Origin: Promethearchaeota archaeon
Lineage (GTDB): Archaea > Asgardarchaeota > Lokiarchaeia > Sigyniarchaeales > SOKP01
Direction of reading: 5' to 3'
Length of the DNA stretch: 37,150 nucleotides
Assembly (NCBI GenBank): GCA_011364925.1
Contig: RDOA01000037.1
Coordinates: forward strand, 1-37,150
The notes under the pieces were generated by a model, which saw only the letters and a program-made list of their open reading frames with translations, did not search any database and was not told the DNA's origin. Below are positions 1 to 8,937 of the stretch, in pieces. The number at the start of each line of letters is the position of its first letter. The stretch's first letter is position 1. The position numbers were made by a program, and so were the translations under genes.

Positions 1-950
1 TTTTTAATTTTACCGCTCTTTAATCCCCGCTCTAATGATATGATTCCATCATTCTGACCGTTGTGCCCGATATCTTCGAAATATGTTGATTGCTTATACG
101 GATCTACTCCTACTGCTCTTGCTACATATTCAAAAGCACTCCTTTTCATGTGTAAAAGAGCTAAATAATCGATATCTTCTCTGGTATAGCCTGACAATTT
201 TAACGCATTATCGATAACCTTAACAAAAGAATCCATTGAAAATTTGTCTAATCTTTCCTTTAATCCTTCAGGATCTGGTACATCAAGATAAATCTGATTA
301 TTTTTAATTGCTTCTGTAGAAATTGGTTGCATTGTTCCCCCTGCAGGCACATACACATCGTCAGCAAAACGACCATCTGAAATTGCTGAAATTCCTAAAA
401 TTTCATTTACAGCATAATCTGCTTTAATAACAGCTGCAACTCCACTTGCAGCTAGGCTAATCATAAACCTTGACCTTAAATTTTTATAGCTAATTAAATC
501 CGAATTTCGATATCCACTTGCTATTAATACTCTTTTAATACTCAAATCAGTTTGCATCAAACTTTTTGCTAAAAGCATTCCTACTAAGAAAGTTCCACAT
601 CTTTGATTTATATCAAACGCCCAGGCGTTAGTGGGATTTCCTAAAAGTTGCTGTAGCTTGATTCCATAAGTCATCATAGGTCTTTCAGCATACACTTCAC
701 CCGCCCAAATAATTAAATCTAAATCATTTGGCGTCAAATTAGCTCTCTCGAGGGCTTGAAGACTGGCCTTTGCTCCCATTGCAACCGTGTGATCGTCAGG
801 TCCAGGGACAGTTTTTGCTTTTAATCCAAATTTATCTTCAAGCACTTCTTTTGGAATACCAGTTTCTTGAGCAATATAATCACTAGAATGCCGCTCTTTT
901 GGAAGATATACTCCCCACGATTCTAAACCAACTGGTCGGAAATGATTCAT
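1..950 (-). CDS. KAS III / HMG-CoA-synthase-type condensing enzyme (partial)
   Basis: Thiolase-fold enzyme expected to make a carbon-carbon bond between acyl thioesters by Claisen condensation. I translated 316 codons from the ATG at 950; the frame is open to the left edge, so the C-terminus is missing. The KAS III triad is visible: Cys118 in QRCGT, His267 in LLHMK, and Asn297 in IGHNGQ. The ATG lies 2 bases after the stop of the acyl-CoA ligase gene, so the two are surely cotranscribed. Archaea generally lack a bacterial type II fatty-acid synthase, so HMG-CoA-synthase-like or beta-ketoacyl-CoA synthesis from CoA thioesters is likelier than acyl-ACP chemistry. The family is certain enough; the substrate is not known. 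Confidence 0.85.
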   Translation of the reverse strand, partial: MNHFRPVGLESWGVYLPKERHSSDYIAQETGIPKEVLEDKFGLKAKTVPGPDDHTVAMGAKASLQALERANLTPNDLDLIIWAGEVYAERPMMTYGIKLQQLLGNPTNAWAFDINQRCGTFLVGMLLAKSLMQTDLSIKRVLIASGYRNSDLISYKNLRSRFMISLAASGVAAVIKADYAVNEILGISAISDGRFADDVYVPAGGTMQPISTEAIKNNQIYLDVPDPEGLKERLDKFSMDSFVKVIDNALKLSGYTREDIDYLALLHMKRSAFEYVARAVGVDPYKQSTYFEDIGHNGQNDGIISLERGLKSGKIK

Positions 951-952
951 TT

Positions 953-2509
953 TCACATCTTTTCTAATTCTCTTTTTAAAATTTTACCCGTAGCGCTTAA
1001 AGGTAATGTGTCTCTTATTTCAAAATATTTAGGAATCTTATATTTTGCGAGTCTTGTGGTTAAATACTCTTGAATTTCCTCGGGTTTGAGCAATTTTCCC
1101 GGTTTTAGTGTTAAGAATGCTTTACCTACTTCCCCCCATTTTTCATCGGGAACGCCTATAACAGCTGCAAGATCAATCGCAGGATGTTTAAATAGGACAT
1201 CTTCAATTTCAACGGGGAATATGTTTTCTCCGCCGCTAATATACATTTCTTTCCTACGACCGACAATGTAATAAAATCCATCCTCGTCTCGCATAACTAA
1301 ATCGCCAGTATGAACCCATCCATCTTGCTCGATAGTTTTTCTCGTCTCCTCTGGTTCGAGCCAATAGCCTGAAAAGATGTGTGGACCTCTTAATAATAAT
1401 TCCCCGACTTCTCCTCTTTTTACGACTTGATCTGTTTTTGTATCTATTATCTTTGTATCGCAGTGGAATACGGGTAATCCAACCGATGTTGGTCTTTTTT
1501 TGATTTCTTGTTCTGGTAAGTAAAAGTTATTTGGTCCAACTTCAGTTAATCCATACCCCATTTTGAAAGGTTTATTTTTTGCCCAATATTGTTCCATGAT
1601 AGCGACAGGACATGGAGCGCCCCCAGAAATAAAAATCTTAACTGATTCGAAACTCGTATCTTTAAACTGTGGTAAATTAGCCATAGTATGAAACATGGTC
1701 GGAACTCCAATTACAATAGTAGCTTTTTCGCGCTCAATTACTTTTATTGTCTCTTCGGGATCGAAATCTCCCATTAATATCGTTTTAGCTCCAAGATGAT
1801 AAAACGGGACGAGTAGAACATTCCAACCCCCAGTATGGAACAATGGAAATAATAAGGGTTGAATGTCATCGGGTGTTAAACTCCAAGATAGTATTGTATT
1901 CACTGAGTTCCAAAATACTAAACGATGAGGTATAACTGCTCCTTTTGGTAAACCAGTTGTTCCCCCTGTAAATAATATTAAATGGGGGTCCTCAAAATCA
2001 ATTATAGGGCGCTCAACATTGGAACTTGACACTTTTTCTGTCATATTTGCCATTATATCATCGTTTAGAATTGATTTTTTACCCATTACAACATTGGTTT
2101 TGATCAATTCCATTTGTTTAATTTCTTGAGCTTTTTCTTTTAATCTTGGATCATAGAAGAAAATGGAAGGTGAAGTTTTCTTGATTAAATATTCGAGTTC
2201 TGGTGTAGATAATCGTATGTTAAAGGGGACTAGAATTGCACCAATTTTGCCTGTTGCTAAAAACAAATCAATGCATTCAAGTCTGTTAGTCGAGAACATT
2301 GCAACGCGATCCCCTTTAGAGATCCCTTCGTTTGATAGAACTCGAGCAAGCTTATTTGCTCTTAAGTTAAGATCATTAAATGTATAGAGCCTTTTCTCGA
2401 TATTATCGAATAGCGCTTCCCGATTTGGAGTTAAAACAGCACGTCGGCCTGCCCAATCACCTATCCATTCGAATTCAGTTGAAATTGAAAAGTCTCCAGC
2501 TTTAAACAT
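953..2509 (-). CDS. Acyl-CoA synthetase (AMP-binding, FadD-like)
   Basis: ATP-dependent acid:CoA ligase of the ANL superfamily that activates a fatty or other carboxylic acid through an acyl-adenylate. It carries the P-loop-like A3 motif LFTGGTTGLPKG, the A5 motif YGLTEVGPN, the HTGD motif and the hinge region VGRRKEM, and the C-terminal catalytic lysine in ATGKILKREL. Length (about 518 residues) is normal. An in-frame GTG lies at 2521, immediately after the upstream stop, but I prefer the ATG at 2509 because an AGGTGG ribosome site sits about 8 bases before it and overlaps that stop. It is sandwiched between a membrane-protein gene and the KAS III gene with almost no spacing. Chain-length preference cannot be read from the sequence. 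Confidence 0.92.
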   Translation of the reverse strand: MFKAGDFSISTEFEWIGDWAGRRAVLTPNREALFDNIEKRLYTFNDLNLRANKLARVLSNEGISKGDRVAMFSTNRLECIDLFLATGKIGAILVPFNIRLSTPELEYLIKKTSPSIFFYDPRLKEKAQEIKQMELIKTNVVMGKKSILNDDIMANMTEKVSSSNVERPIIDFEDPHLILFTGGTTGLPKGAVIPHRLVFWNSVNTILSWSLTPDDIQPLLFPLFHTGGWNVLLVPFYHLGAKTILMGDFDPEETIKVIEREKATIVIGVPTMFHTMANLPQFKDTSFESVKIFISGGAPCPVAIMEQYWAKNKPFKMGYGLTEVGPNNFYLPEQEIKKRPTSVGLPVFHCDTKIIDTKTDQVVKRGEVGELLLRGPHIFSGYWLEPEETRKTIEQDGWVHTGDLVMRDEDGFYYIVGRRKEMYISGGENIFPVEIEDVLFKHPAIDLAAVIGVPDEKWGEVGKAFLTLKPGKLLKPEEIQEYLTTRLAKYKIPKYFEIRDTLPLSATGKILKRELEKM

Positions 2510-2521
2510 TATCGAAACCAC

Positions 2522-3757
2522 CTAAACTGCACGATATATAGGCCACTTTCTCCATACATACGCGAATAATATTTCAATCCAGAGAAACCACAGTACAAAA
2601 GGAGTGGGATTCATCAACCAATAATTCGGATCATCTCCAAATATTATTGGTGATAAGAGATAATATCCGAAAAATGTTACCGTTCCAATAGCTATGACCA
2701 ACAGAAATCTGAATAAAAAGTTTTTCCATTGAGCATACTTCTTAGGCCAATTGTCGAAGAATAGAGAGACTAGCACTACAGCACAAATGAGAAAAATAGC
2801 GTAAGTAATACTCATCATATACCAACCTTTAAGCCTTGGTGTCGGACCTGGTGGAGTTCCTCCAATTGCAACAAAAAATGGATCGAAGGTGTTTTGTACA
2901 ATTACTGGAAAGAAGTAAGAAAGTAACAATCCCAGTAGGACACATGAGACAAACGCTATTATCCCAATAATTGGTTGCTTTCGACCCAATTTACTCCACG
3001 GCCAATACTCAAAGACCATTAAAGTTAATAATGAAAAGAAAATTATCCATTGCGTCCATCCAAGTGAAAATGCGTAGCTGGGGAAAGAGGTTATAGGTTT
3101 AACTGCATCAACTTCAGAAGAAGCCGTACGTTGCCCGGCAGGAATGAAAAGCAAAAACCAAACGAGTAGAGTAATTGCATTGCCAATAATCCAAACTATT
3201 ATTCCGCGTTTTGGTTGCTTGATTTTAAAGAATGGCCAATACATAGTACCAGCAACCCATAAAACTGCGAAAGAAAAGCAGGAACCACTTAAAGCACCAA
3301 AAATTGAAGCCCCGAGAAACCAAGCGATATAAGCATCATCCGGAAGACCCCTTTCTATAATTTCACTACCATAAATTGATGTAAACCATGGTAACAGTAA
3401 AAGCGTAAATATCACGATTATCACAAAATTTATGGCGGTTCCTACTAAACCTACCTTCCAGGGAGTTCGGAACCAATTATAGTAGGGCCAGTTCTCGAAC
3501 CAGATCGCCCAGACCACTCCAATTAATCCAAACCCACCAATAACGGTTGCCCATGCGGTAATTTCCATTTTAATATCAGGATTCGGATTAGGGTTGTGCC
3601 ATCGTGGATCGAAGAAAATCCACCACGTGATGATGCTAATTACAAAAACAAGAACAATCGATAAAATTCCAGCTAATGGTTGTTTATATCTCGCCATTAC
3701 AACCATGGGAGCTTCATCTGCGCTGGGAATTCCAACTTTTTCGCCTGCTAAAGCCAT
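2522..3757 (-). CDS. Multi-pass membrane protein made of five 2-TM repeats with WP motifs
   Basis: I do not recognise the family. The 411 residues contain about ten hydrophobic segments arranged as five units of roughly 70-85 residues. Each unit begins with KQP-G-I or a degenerate version (residues 25, 98, 180, 260, 343), followed by a helix, a loop and a second helix ending in an aromatic/Asn-Trp-Pro motif (NWP 89, YWP 173, YWP 251, NWP 336, KWP 404). The regular pattern implies internal duplication. The gene ends at the base next to the acyl-CoA ligase frame and shares its transcript, so transport or membrane anchoring of an acyl substrate is a reasonable guess, but only a guess. A start at the ATG of MALAGEK fits the spacing to the preceding gene. 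Confidence 0.8.
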   Translation of the reverse strand: MALAGEKVGIPSADEAPMVVMARYKQPLAGILSIVLVFVISIITWWIFFDPRWHNPNPNPDIKMEITAWATVIGGFGLIGVVWAIWFENWPYYNWFRTPWKVGLVGTAINFVIIVIFTLLLLPWFTSIYGSEIIERGLPDDAYIAWFLGASIFGALSGSCFSFAVLWVAGTMYWPFFKIKQPKRGIIVWIIGNAITLLVWFLLFIPAGQRTASSEVDAVKPITSFPSYAFSLGWTQWIIFFSLLTLMVFEYWPWSKLGRKQPIIGIIAFVSCVLLGLLLSYFFPVIVQNTFDPFFVAIGGTPPGPTPRLKGWYMMSITYAIFLICAVVLVSLFFDNWPKKYAQWKNFLFRFLLVIAIGTVTFFGYYLLSPIIFGDDPNYWLMNPTPFVLWFLWIEILFAYVWRKWPIYRAV

Positions 3758-3818
3758 AATTTCACCTATTCAATATTAATTGTATTTTTCAAAATATATT
3801 AAATAATTTACTATAATG

Positions 3819-4724
3819 TTATTTAAAAATAGCTTTTTTAGGGATAATATTAATTTTATTTTTCGTGAGACCCCATGATTTTAAGATTTCTGCGGCTTCA
3901 CCCATAATACCATCGATTAGTTCATGAATAGAGGTTTGTGTTTTTTGGTGAGCTATAGCAGCCGAAGGTACTCTGGTAGCTCCTAATTCTCGATGATAAA
4001 GTTGTTTATGATATTCTTCAGAAAGGAACTTCATCTCTAACCACATTTTCTTCCGTTCTTCGGAAGCAGGACTTTCTTTGGTTGTAAGGATTGCTGAACC
4101 TAAGCAGACTCCTTCGGCTCCCATTCCTAATGCTCCTAAAAACCCCCGTGCATCTCCAATTCCGCCTGCTGCAATTATTGGTGTTTTTAAAAATTGATTT
4201 GCTAAAGTAAGATTGATTAAGGTAGTATGTTGAAAAGGATTTTTAAACCCTGACGCTTCCATTCCTATTAAAGTGATAGCACTTGCTCCAACTTTTTCTG
4301 CGGAAATTGCGTGCCTTATTAATGCACATTTATGAAACCAGTTACATCCAGCTTCTATCACACGTTCACCTATGTGTGTCGCTTGGTACGCCGATGTAGT
4401 AAAGACTTCCACGCCTTCGTCGATAGCAATTTCCAAATACTTCAAGTAATCCTCTCTAGTTACATTACTAAGCGGATCGAAAGCTCTTACTCCTGGTGGT
4501 AAAACCGTTAAATTAACACCAAAGGGTTTGTCTGTTAGAGATTGCATTTTTATAAGCTCGGATTTGAAAGAATCTAATCTATAGTTTAATGCAGTAATAA
4601 TCCCTAACCCACCAGCATTCGAGAACGATGCTGCGAATTCAGTTCGACCTAAACCGGCAAAAGCGGCCATAATTAAAGGGTACTTGGTGCCCGTCATTTT
4701 GTTTATAGAAGTTTTCCAAATCAT
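3819..4724 (-). CDS. Nitronate monooxygenase / FabK-like FMN protein, catalytic His replaced
   Basis: TIM-barrel flavoprotein of the 2-nitropropane dioxygenase / FabK enoyl-reductase superfamily. It shows the N-terminal barrel start (PLIMAAFAGLGR), the NAGGLGIITA strand, the phosphate-binding AAGGIGD at about 186-191 and a following GAEGVCLGSAIL. Length of 301 residues is slightly short for class I nitronate monooxygenases. The usual EAGGH or ECAGH motif carrying the active-site histidine reads EASGF here (Phe160), so classical nitronate oxidation is doubtful. Its position among acyl-CoA genes suggests a role as an acyl/enoyl thioester oxidoreductase or a divergent accessory flavoprotein. Family call is good; activity is open. 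Confidence 0.8.
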   Translation of the reverse strand: MIWKTSINKMTGTKYPLIMAAFAGLGRTEFAASFSNAGGLGIITALNYRLDSFKSELIKMQSLTDKPFGVNLTVLPPGVRAFDPLSNVTREDYLKYLEIAIDEGVEVFTTSAYQATHIGERVIEAGCNWFHKCALIRHAISAEKVGASAITLIGMEASGFKNPFQHTTLINLTLANQFLKTPIIAAGGIGDARGFLGALGMGAEGVCLGSAILTTKESPASEERKKMWLEMKFLSEEYHKQLYHRELGATRVPSAAIAHQKTQTSIHELIDGIMGEAAEILKSWGLTKNKINIIPKKAIFK

Positions 4725-4771
4725 AGTACTCAGTTAAATTTGATATTTTTTATCTTTTCTTACTTCACCGG

Positions 4772-5593
4772 CTACTCATAGTTATAAAATCCTTTCCCTG
4801 TTTTTTTTCCTAAATTACCTGCATCAACAAGGTCCTTTAAAGCTTGAGGTGGTTTATCATCGTCCCAACCACTTTTTTTATAATAGGACATTTCAATATC
4901 ATAGATAACATCAAGTCCTATTTGATCCATCAATTCAAAGGGAGCCGCTCCAGCTTGAATAAAAATTTTCCACGCTTTATCAACATCTTCAAAATCCGCA
5001 TATCCTCCCGCCCAGATTTTTAAAACTTCTTTTTTGATTGCTCGCCATACTCTATTAAATACAAACCCATAACATTCTTTCTTTACGATTAGTGGTGTAA
5101 TGTCAATACTTTCTACCCATTTTTTTCCTCTTTCAAAAGTATCATCGCTAGTTTTAGTGCCTCTCATGATATCTGCCATTGGCATAGTAAATAGGTTGTA
5201 AAAATGGATGTTTAGCAATTTATCCTTTTGATCGACAGCATCTTCTAATTTGGAGACAGGTATTGAAGAACTATTGGTAGCGATTATAGCATTCGGTTTA
5301 GCTGCTTTACCAATTATTTTAAATAACTCCTGTTTTAACTCTAATTTTTCTGGAGCTGCTTCAATAATTAAATCTGCATTTTTAACGACATCCTCAATAG
5401 AATTATGTGAAGTAACTTCCCCCTTAGTATTTTTTTTCTTATGTAAATCTTCTGAAAATTTTGCTAATTCTTCTGCATTTATATCATACAAGCGTAGAGT
5501 ATAATTTTTTAAGGAGGTTTTCTCAGCTATTTGTTTACCTAAATAACCTACACCTATGATAGAGACAACTTTTATATCTTCGATCATTAACAT
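4772..5593 (-). CDS. 3-hydroxyacyl-CoA dehydrogenase (HbdA/PaaH type)
   Basis: NAD-dependent enzyme interconverting 3-hydroxyacyl-CoA and 3-oxoacyl-CoA. The N-terminal Rossmann fold has GVGYLG at residues 14-19 and an acidic Asp37 ending the second strand, favouring NAD. The TNSSS stretch (107-110), the active-site His130 in NIHFYN and Asn180 in FVFNR are present. The glutamate that normally pairs with the catalytic histidine aligns with Asp141 (MADIM), a conservative change; HFFNP also reads HFYNL. The C-terminal helical domain ends in the family-typical GFYNYE. The 273-residue monofunctional length is that of stand-alone enzymes, not of fused beta-oxidation proteins. It is in the same minus-strand run as the ligase and KAS III genes. 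Confidence 0.9.
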   Translation of the reverse strand: MLMIEDIKVVSIIGVGYLGKQIAEKTSLKNYTLRLYDINAEELAKFSEDLHKKKNTKGEVTSHNSIEDVVKNADLIIEAAPEKLELKQELFKIIGKAAKPNAIIATNSSSIPVSKLEDAVDQKDKLLNIHFYNLFTMPMADIMRGTKTSDDTFERGKKWVESIDITPLIVKKECYGFVFNRVWRAIKKEVLKIWAGGYADFEDVDKAWKIFIQAGAAPFELMDQIGLDVIYDIEMSYYKKSGWDDDKPPQALKDLVDAGNLGKKTGKGFYNYE

Positions 5594-5674
5594 TCACTAT
5601 TATTTAATTTTAATAATTATAGTTTGAGCAGATCATATAATAATTTAATTAAGCATTAAATCAAATTCAATAGT

Positions 5675-6532
5675 TTATAGTTTTAATAACTTCATAGCGT
5701 TTTTATATAAGATCGCCTCTTTAAATCCCTCTGAAATCGGTAAATTTTGCACAGCGGGAACAATCTTATTCCAATGTTCGAAGGGATGATCAGAGGCAAA
5801 GAGAACCTTATTTTCAATTTTGTATTTTACGTAGGCATCCCAAGGAAAATACTGATAGAGGTCGCAATAGGTTGAAATATCAATATATACATTTGGGTGT
5901 CTTATGACCACTCCCCAAGCATCCCAAAACCATGGAACTCCCATATGTCCCATTATAATTGTTAAATCTTGATGTCTTGACGCTAATTCGTCTACTAGCA
6001 TTGGATGCCCATATTTAGATATTGCGTCAACGATCGAAACTAAATGGGATGTGTGTGTCCATAGAGGAACGTTAAAATCAATCATTTTTTTCCATAGAGC
6101 ATCATATTTTTTATCAGAGATATCAAATTTTTGTGCTGGAGGCACGAGCTTAACGCCTTTAAGTCCAAGTGAGGTTATAGCGTATTCAAGCTGGTCCATT
6201 GCGTCTGGTGCTGGTACATCGATACAAGCAAATCCAATAAATCTATCTGGGTATTTCTTCACAAAATCAGCAATATTATCGTTTGTTACTATACAGACTC
6301 CATAAGCGGTTGTAAGGTTATACGATACGATAACAGCTTTATCAATTCCCAGTTTGTCCATCTGAAGAATATAGTCATCAATTGATATTTTTGATTGGAG
6401 AACCTTGTAAAATTTAAACATCGCTCGACGACCTTTTTTATTTGTACCAAGTAAAACATCAGCCACAAAATTTAAATCTTCGCCCCAATAAGCCTCTTTG
6501 CAAAAAGGATGAACGTGCATATCGATAATCAT
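5675..6532 (-). CDS. Amidohydrolase 2 family metal-dependent hydrolase
   Basis: TIM-barrel metal enzyme of the Amidohydro_2 group, which includes decarboxylases such as ACMSD-like enzymes and various hydrolases. Metal ligands visible in order are His6 and His8 (DMHVHP), a histidine in THTSH, a histidine in IMGHMG, and the late aspartate in LFASDHPFEHW. The 285-residue length is typical. It heads the minus-strand acyl-CoA run, 81 bases before the dehydrogenase gene, and may be transcribed with it. The decarboxylase branch would fit a pathway handling an acyl acid, but residues deciding hydrolase versus decarboxylase cannot be assigned by eye. Confidence 0.85.
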   Translation of the reverse strand: MIIDMHVHPFCKEAYWGEDLNFVADVLLGTNKKGRRAMFKFYKVLQSKISIDDYILQMDKLGIDKAVIVSYNLTTAYGVCIVTNDNIADFVKKYPDRFIGFACIDVPAPDAMDQLEYAITSLGLKGVKLVPPAQKFDISDKKYDALWKKMIDFNVPLWTHTSHLVSIVDAISKYGHPMLVDELASRHQDLTIIMGHMGVPWFWDAWGVVIRHPNVYIDISTYCDLYQYFPWDAYVKYKIENKVLFASDHPFEHWNKIVPAVQNLPISEGFKEAILYKNAMKLLKL

Positions 6533-6603
6533 ATTTAAAACCTAGTAGTGTCTTAACGGAGTTAGTAAGAATATTAATAAATTATATTTTAAAGTTAGAT
6601 AGT

Positions 6604-7935
6604 TCATATAAAATTATCTATCGTTTTCTGTGTCTTAATGAAATTTATTAGTTTACTACTCTGTTTCCAATATTTGTAGCTCACCATAAATCCTTCCGCC
6701 ATCTTCTTTGTGGAATCATCGAAATTATCAAGAATCAGAGGATTTCCTTGTTCCATCGCATTTTTTACTGTTTCCCTTATCACCCATACTCCGAGTGGGA
6801 CAACATAACCTCCTTGTACTTCTCTAAAAATAAGAACCCTTGCTTGTCTTCCGATCTTATACAAGTATTCGCAAACTTCTTTTCGTGCTGCGTAATAAGC
6901 TCCAGTAATATTGCTGGCGTAATTTTTCCTACCGCCGTAAAACTCAAAATCGGTCATTATCTGAGGCTTTAAACTGCGAGTGTCCCCATTAAGAGAGATG
7001 TTCCATAAAGTGTTGGGTGCCCATACCTCGTTCATCTCGTAAGTAAATTTACCAGGAAAAAGAAGAATTTTAAAGTGGTTATCAAGATAAGTGCTTTCGA
7101 ATATTTGATAGTCGTTAATTTCTGGAAATCGCTTTATTTCATTGATGAGTGCTTTAGAGATGATATCGTCAACAGCAGTAATACTCCATCGTGTTGGGAC
7201 TATTCTACGCCTTGTTTTTTTTCCTAATAACCCAGCTGAGAAAACTCTCTTAATTGTTGATTCTGGAACCTGCCCCTCAAAATAAAGGTACTTAGAAACT
7301 GCTTCGGTCGCATTTAGATCTGTATCTGAAACTACATAATCCACTTTTGGATGAACTTTTGTATTTTCCGTAATCCGTATTTTCTCAGTCATACCAGTCG
7401 GTCCCATTGGCAACGCGTGATTATCCATCATCATTCTGAGATTCATCTTTGCTAATTTCGTCTCAGTATCTACAGGCCGGGCGGCCATTGATAATTCTTG
7501 TGATGTCTCCAGAAATTTTTGAAGCTTCAGTGGTGGAGTATTTTTTCGACTCTTTTTTCCAATATTAACATCGATTTTAAAATTATTTCGTACTAAACTA
7601 CTTCGATATCGCACGATATCTACTAAGTTTTTTCCGAACCATAGTTCAGGAGCATCCAAAATATGATAATCAGAAATTTTAAGATTTAATTCGAAATTTT
7701 GGTAAGGAACTAAGGGGCCAAGATATACTTTTGGATAATTAAAATGACCGACGAAAAAACCCGGAGGACTGGGAGCAAATAATTCGACATCCCTAATAGT
7801 TTTATCGAACTCAAATGGAACAAGAGACTTTAACACAGACTTCTTTAATAAGATTGGACACGTTTTCTTACCGCATAGTAATCTCGCTCCTTTACAACGC
7901 AAGCATATTCCTTTTTCTGTCTGAGGTCGTACCAA
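6604..7935 (-). CDS. nreA: NreA-family archaeal DNA repair protein with C-terminal PIP box
   Basis: Archaeal repair factor that, in Haloferax, works with UvrABC against mitomycin C damage and needs PCNA. The N-terminus has a four-cysteine zinc-finger-like pattern at Cys11, Cys14, Cys21 and Cys26 (the last followed by Pro), and the long body matches the Nre family in length (443 residues) and motifs such as APSPPGFFVGHFNYP and GPLVPYQN. The last eight residues, QKTIDNFI, form a Q-x-x-I-x-x-F-I PCNA-interacting motif. Translation appears to begin at a TTG (7935); no ATG exists between it and the in-frame stop four codons upstream. It is monocistronic or first of a short unit, separated by 71 bases from the amidohydrolase gene. 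Confidence 0.9.
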   Translation of the reverse strand: MVRPQTEKGICLRCKGARLLCGKKTCPILLKKSVLKSLVPFEFDKTIRDVELFAPSPPGFFVGHFNYPKVYLGPLVPYQNFELNLKISDYHILDAPELWFGKNLVDIVRYRSSLVRNNFKIDVNIGKKSRKNTPPLKLQKFLETSQELSMAARPVDTETKLAKMNLRMMMDNHALPMGPTGMTEKIRITENTKVHPKVDYVVSDTDLNATEAVSKYLYFEGQVPESTIKRVFSAGLLGKKTRRRIVPTRWSITAVDDIISKALINEIKRFPEINDYQIFESTYLDNHFKILLFPGKFTYEMNEVWAPNTLWNISLNGDTRSLKPQIMTDFEFYGGRKNYASNITGAYYAARKEVCEYLYKIGRQARVLIFREVQGGYVVPLGVWVIRETVKNAMEQGNPLILDNFDDSTKKMAEGFMVSYKYWKQSSKLINFIKTQKTIDNFI

Positions 7936-8115
7936 TCTTATGTCTCTTTAATAATTATTCTCCTAATTTAAAAAGACTTCATCTATTATTAAAAAGGTAG
8001 ACGAGTATAAATTTTTAATATTTATTGAAAAAAAAATGTAAATTTTTATTTTGATTTGATAAATTCTATATCTTAAATTTAACCAAGGAGGAGGATATTA
8101 ATCCCCTGTACCTAT

Positions 8116-8937
8116 TCAAAAATAAATTTTGCTTTTTTGCTCCTTGATGCTTTCTTCGGTAACTTTTTCCTTATCCAATTTTTGGGACCAGGATTTAGAC
8201 ATGTCATTTATTTTTAGTACCTTTTCAGGGCAGATGTAAACACATCCTAAACAAGCGATACATTTTTCCTTGTCAGCTTCACCCGATTCAGCGTCCATGG
8301 CTCCAGTGGGGCAAAAATTTTCACAATCCAAACACATGATGCACTCTTCGCCATATCTGGTCGGGAGTTGGGTGACCTTCTTAAATCTTAATGTTTCGGC
8401 AAAATTTAGCTGTTCTTCAGTATATTCTGTCTTTTCTAATTCACCTAATATTCTATCATCCTCACCAGTAAATCTTTTGCAGGTAAGCTCAACATAATCT
8501 TTTGCCACTTCAAAATCAAGTTCACTAGGGCGATCTTCCAGAGCCCTCCAGCCACCAAGGTTGAATGTATGCGAGCCTAAGAAATCGGCGGATGACACAA
8601 CGATAAAATTTTGTTCTTTCAATATTTCTCTTGTGGAATAATGAGCTGGATGGACACCAAAGCCACCATATGTGAAAAACATTGAGCATTTTTTGCCTTT
8701 ACCATCAAGAGTTCTTAACCAATCCCTCAATACTCGCGGGGCTCGACGAGCGTGAGTTGGCGCCCCAAATACTACCCCTTGATATGGTTCGAAATTAATC
8801 TTCCTTTGCCTATCTCCTAAGGGGGTAATATCAGACATAGTGACCTTAAACCCCTCCTCTTTAAATTTCTCATTGATTACTTTTGCAATTTTGGCTGTGT
8901 TTCCTGTAGCTGAAAAGTACAATATCAATACATTCAT
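8116..8937 (-). CDS. EFR1-type flavodoxin-ferredoxin fusion
   Basis: Small electron carrier joining an N-terminal flavodoxin-like domain (about residues 1-160, FMN phosphate loop YFSATGNTAK) to a C-terminal 2[4Fe-4S] ferredoxin. Two CxxCxxCxxxCP motifs are plain: CIMCLDCENFCP and CIACLGCVYICP. This is the EFR1 family arrangement common in anaerobes. The frame is open further upstream to 9051, but I start at the ATG at 8937, since GAGGAG lies 8 bases before it and the upstream residues look like a shadow of another reading frame. Redox partner is not evident; the cytosolic location follows from the absence of a signal peptide or TM helix. Confidence 0.9.
   Translation of the reverse strand: MNVLILYFSATGNTAKIAKVINEKFKEEGFKVTMSDITPLGDRQRKINFEPYQGVVFGAPTHARRAPRVLRDWLRTLDGKGKKCSMFFTYGGFGVHPAHYSTREILKEQNFIVVSSADFLGSHTFNLGGWRALEDRPSELDFEVAKDYVELTCKRFTGEDDRILGELEKTEYTEEQLNFAETLRFKKVTQLPTRYGEECIMCLDCENFCPTGAMDAESGEADKEKCIACLGCVYICPEKVLKINDMSKSWSQKLDKEKVTEESIKEQKSKIYF

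Noticed and set aside
1-950. Bacterial FabH of a type II fatty-acid synthase
   Set aside because: No acyl-carrier protein, FabD or FabG is nearby, and the setting is CoA-thioester genes in an archaeon; the broader KAS III/HMG-CoA synthase call is safer.
8085-8096. AAGGAGGAGGAT, a strong ribosome-site-like sequence on the plus strand
   Set aside because: No open frame follows it on the plus strand.
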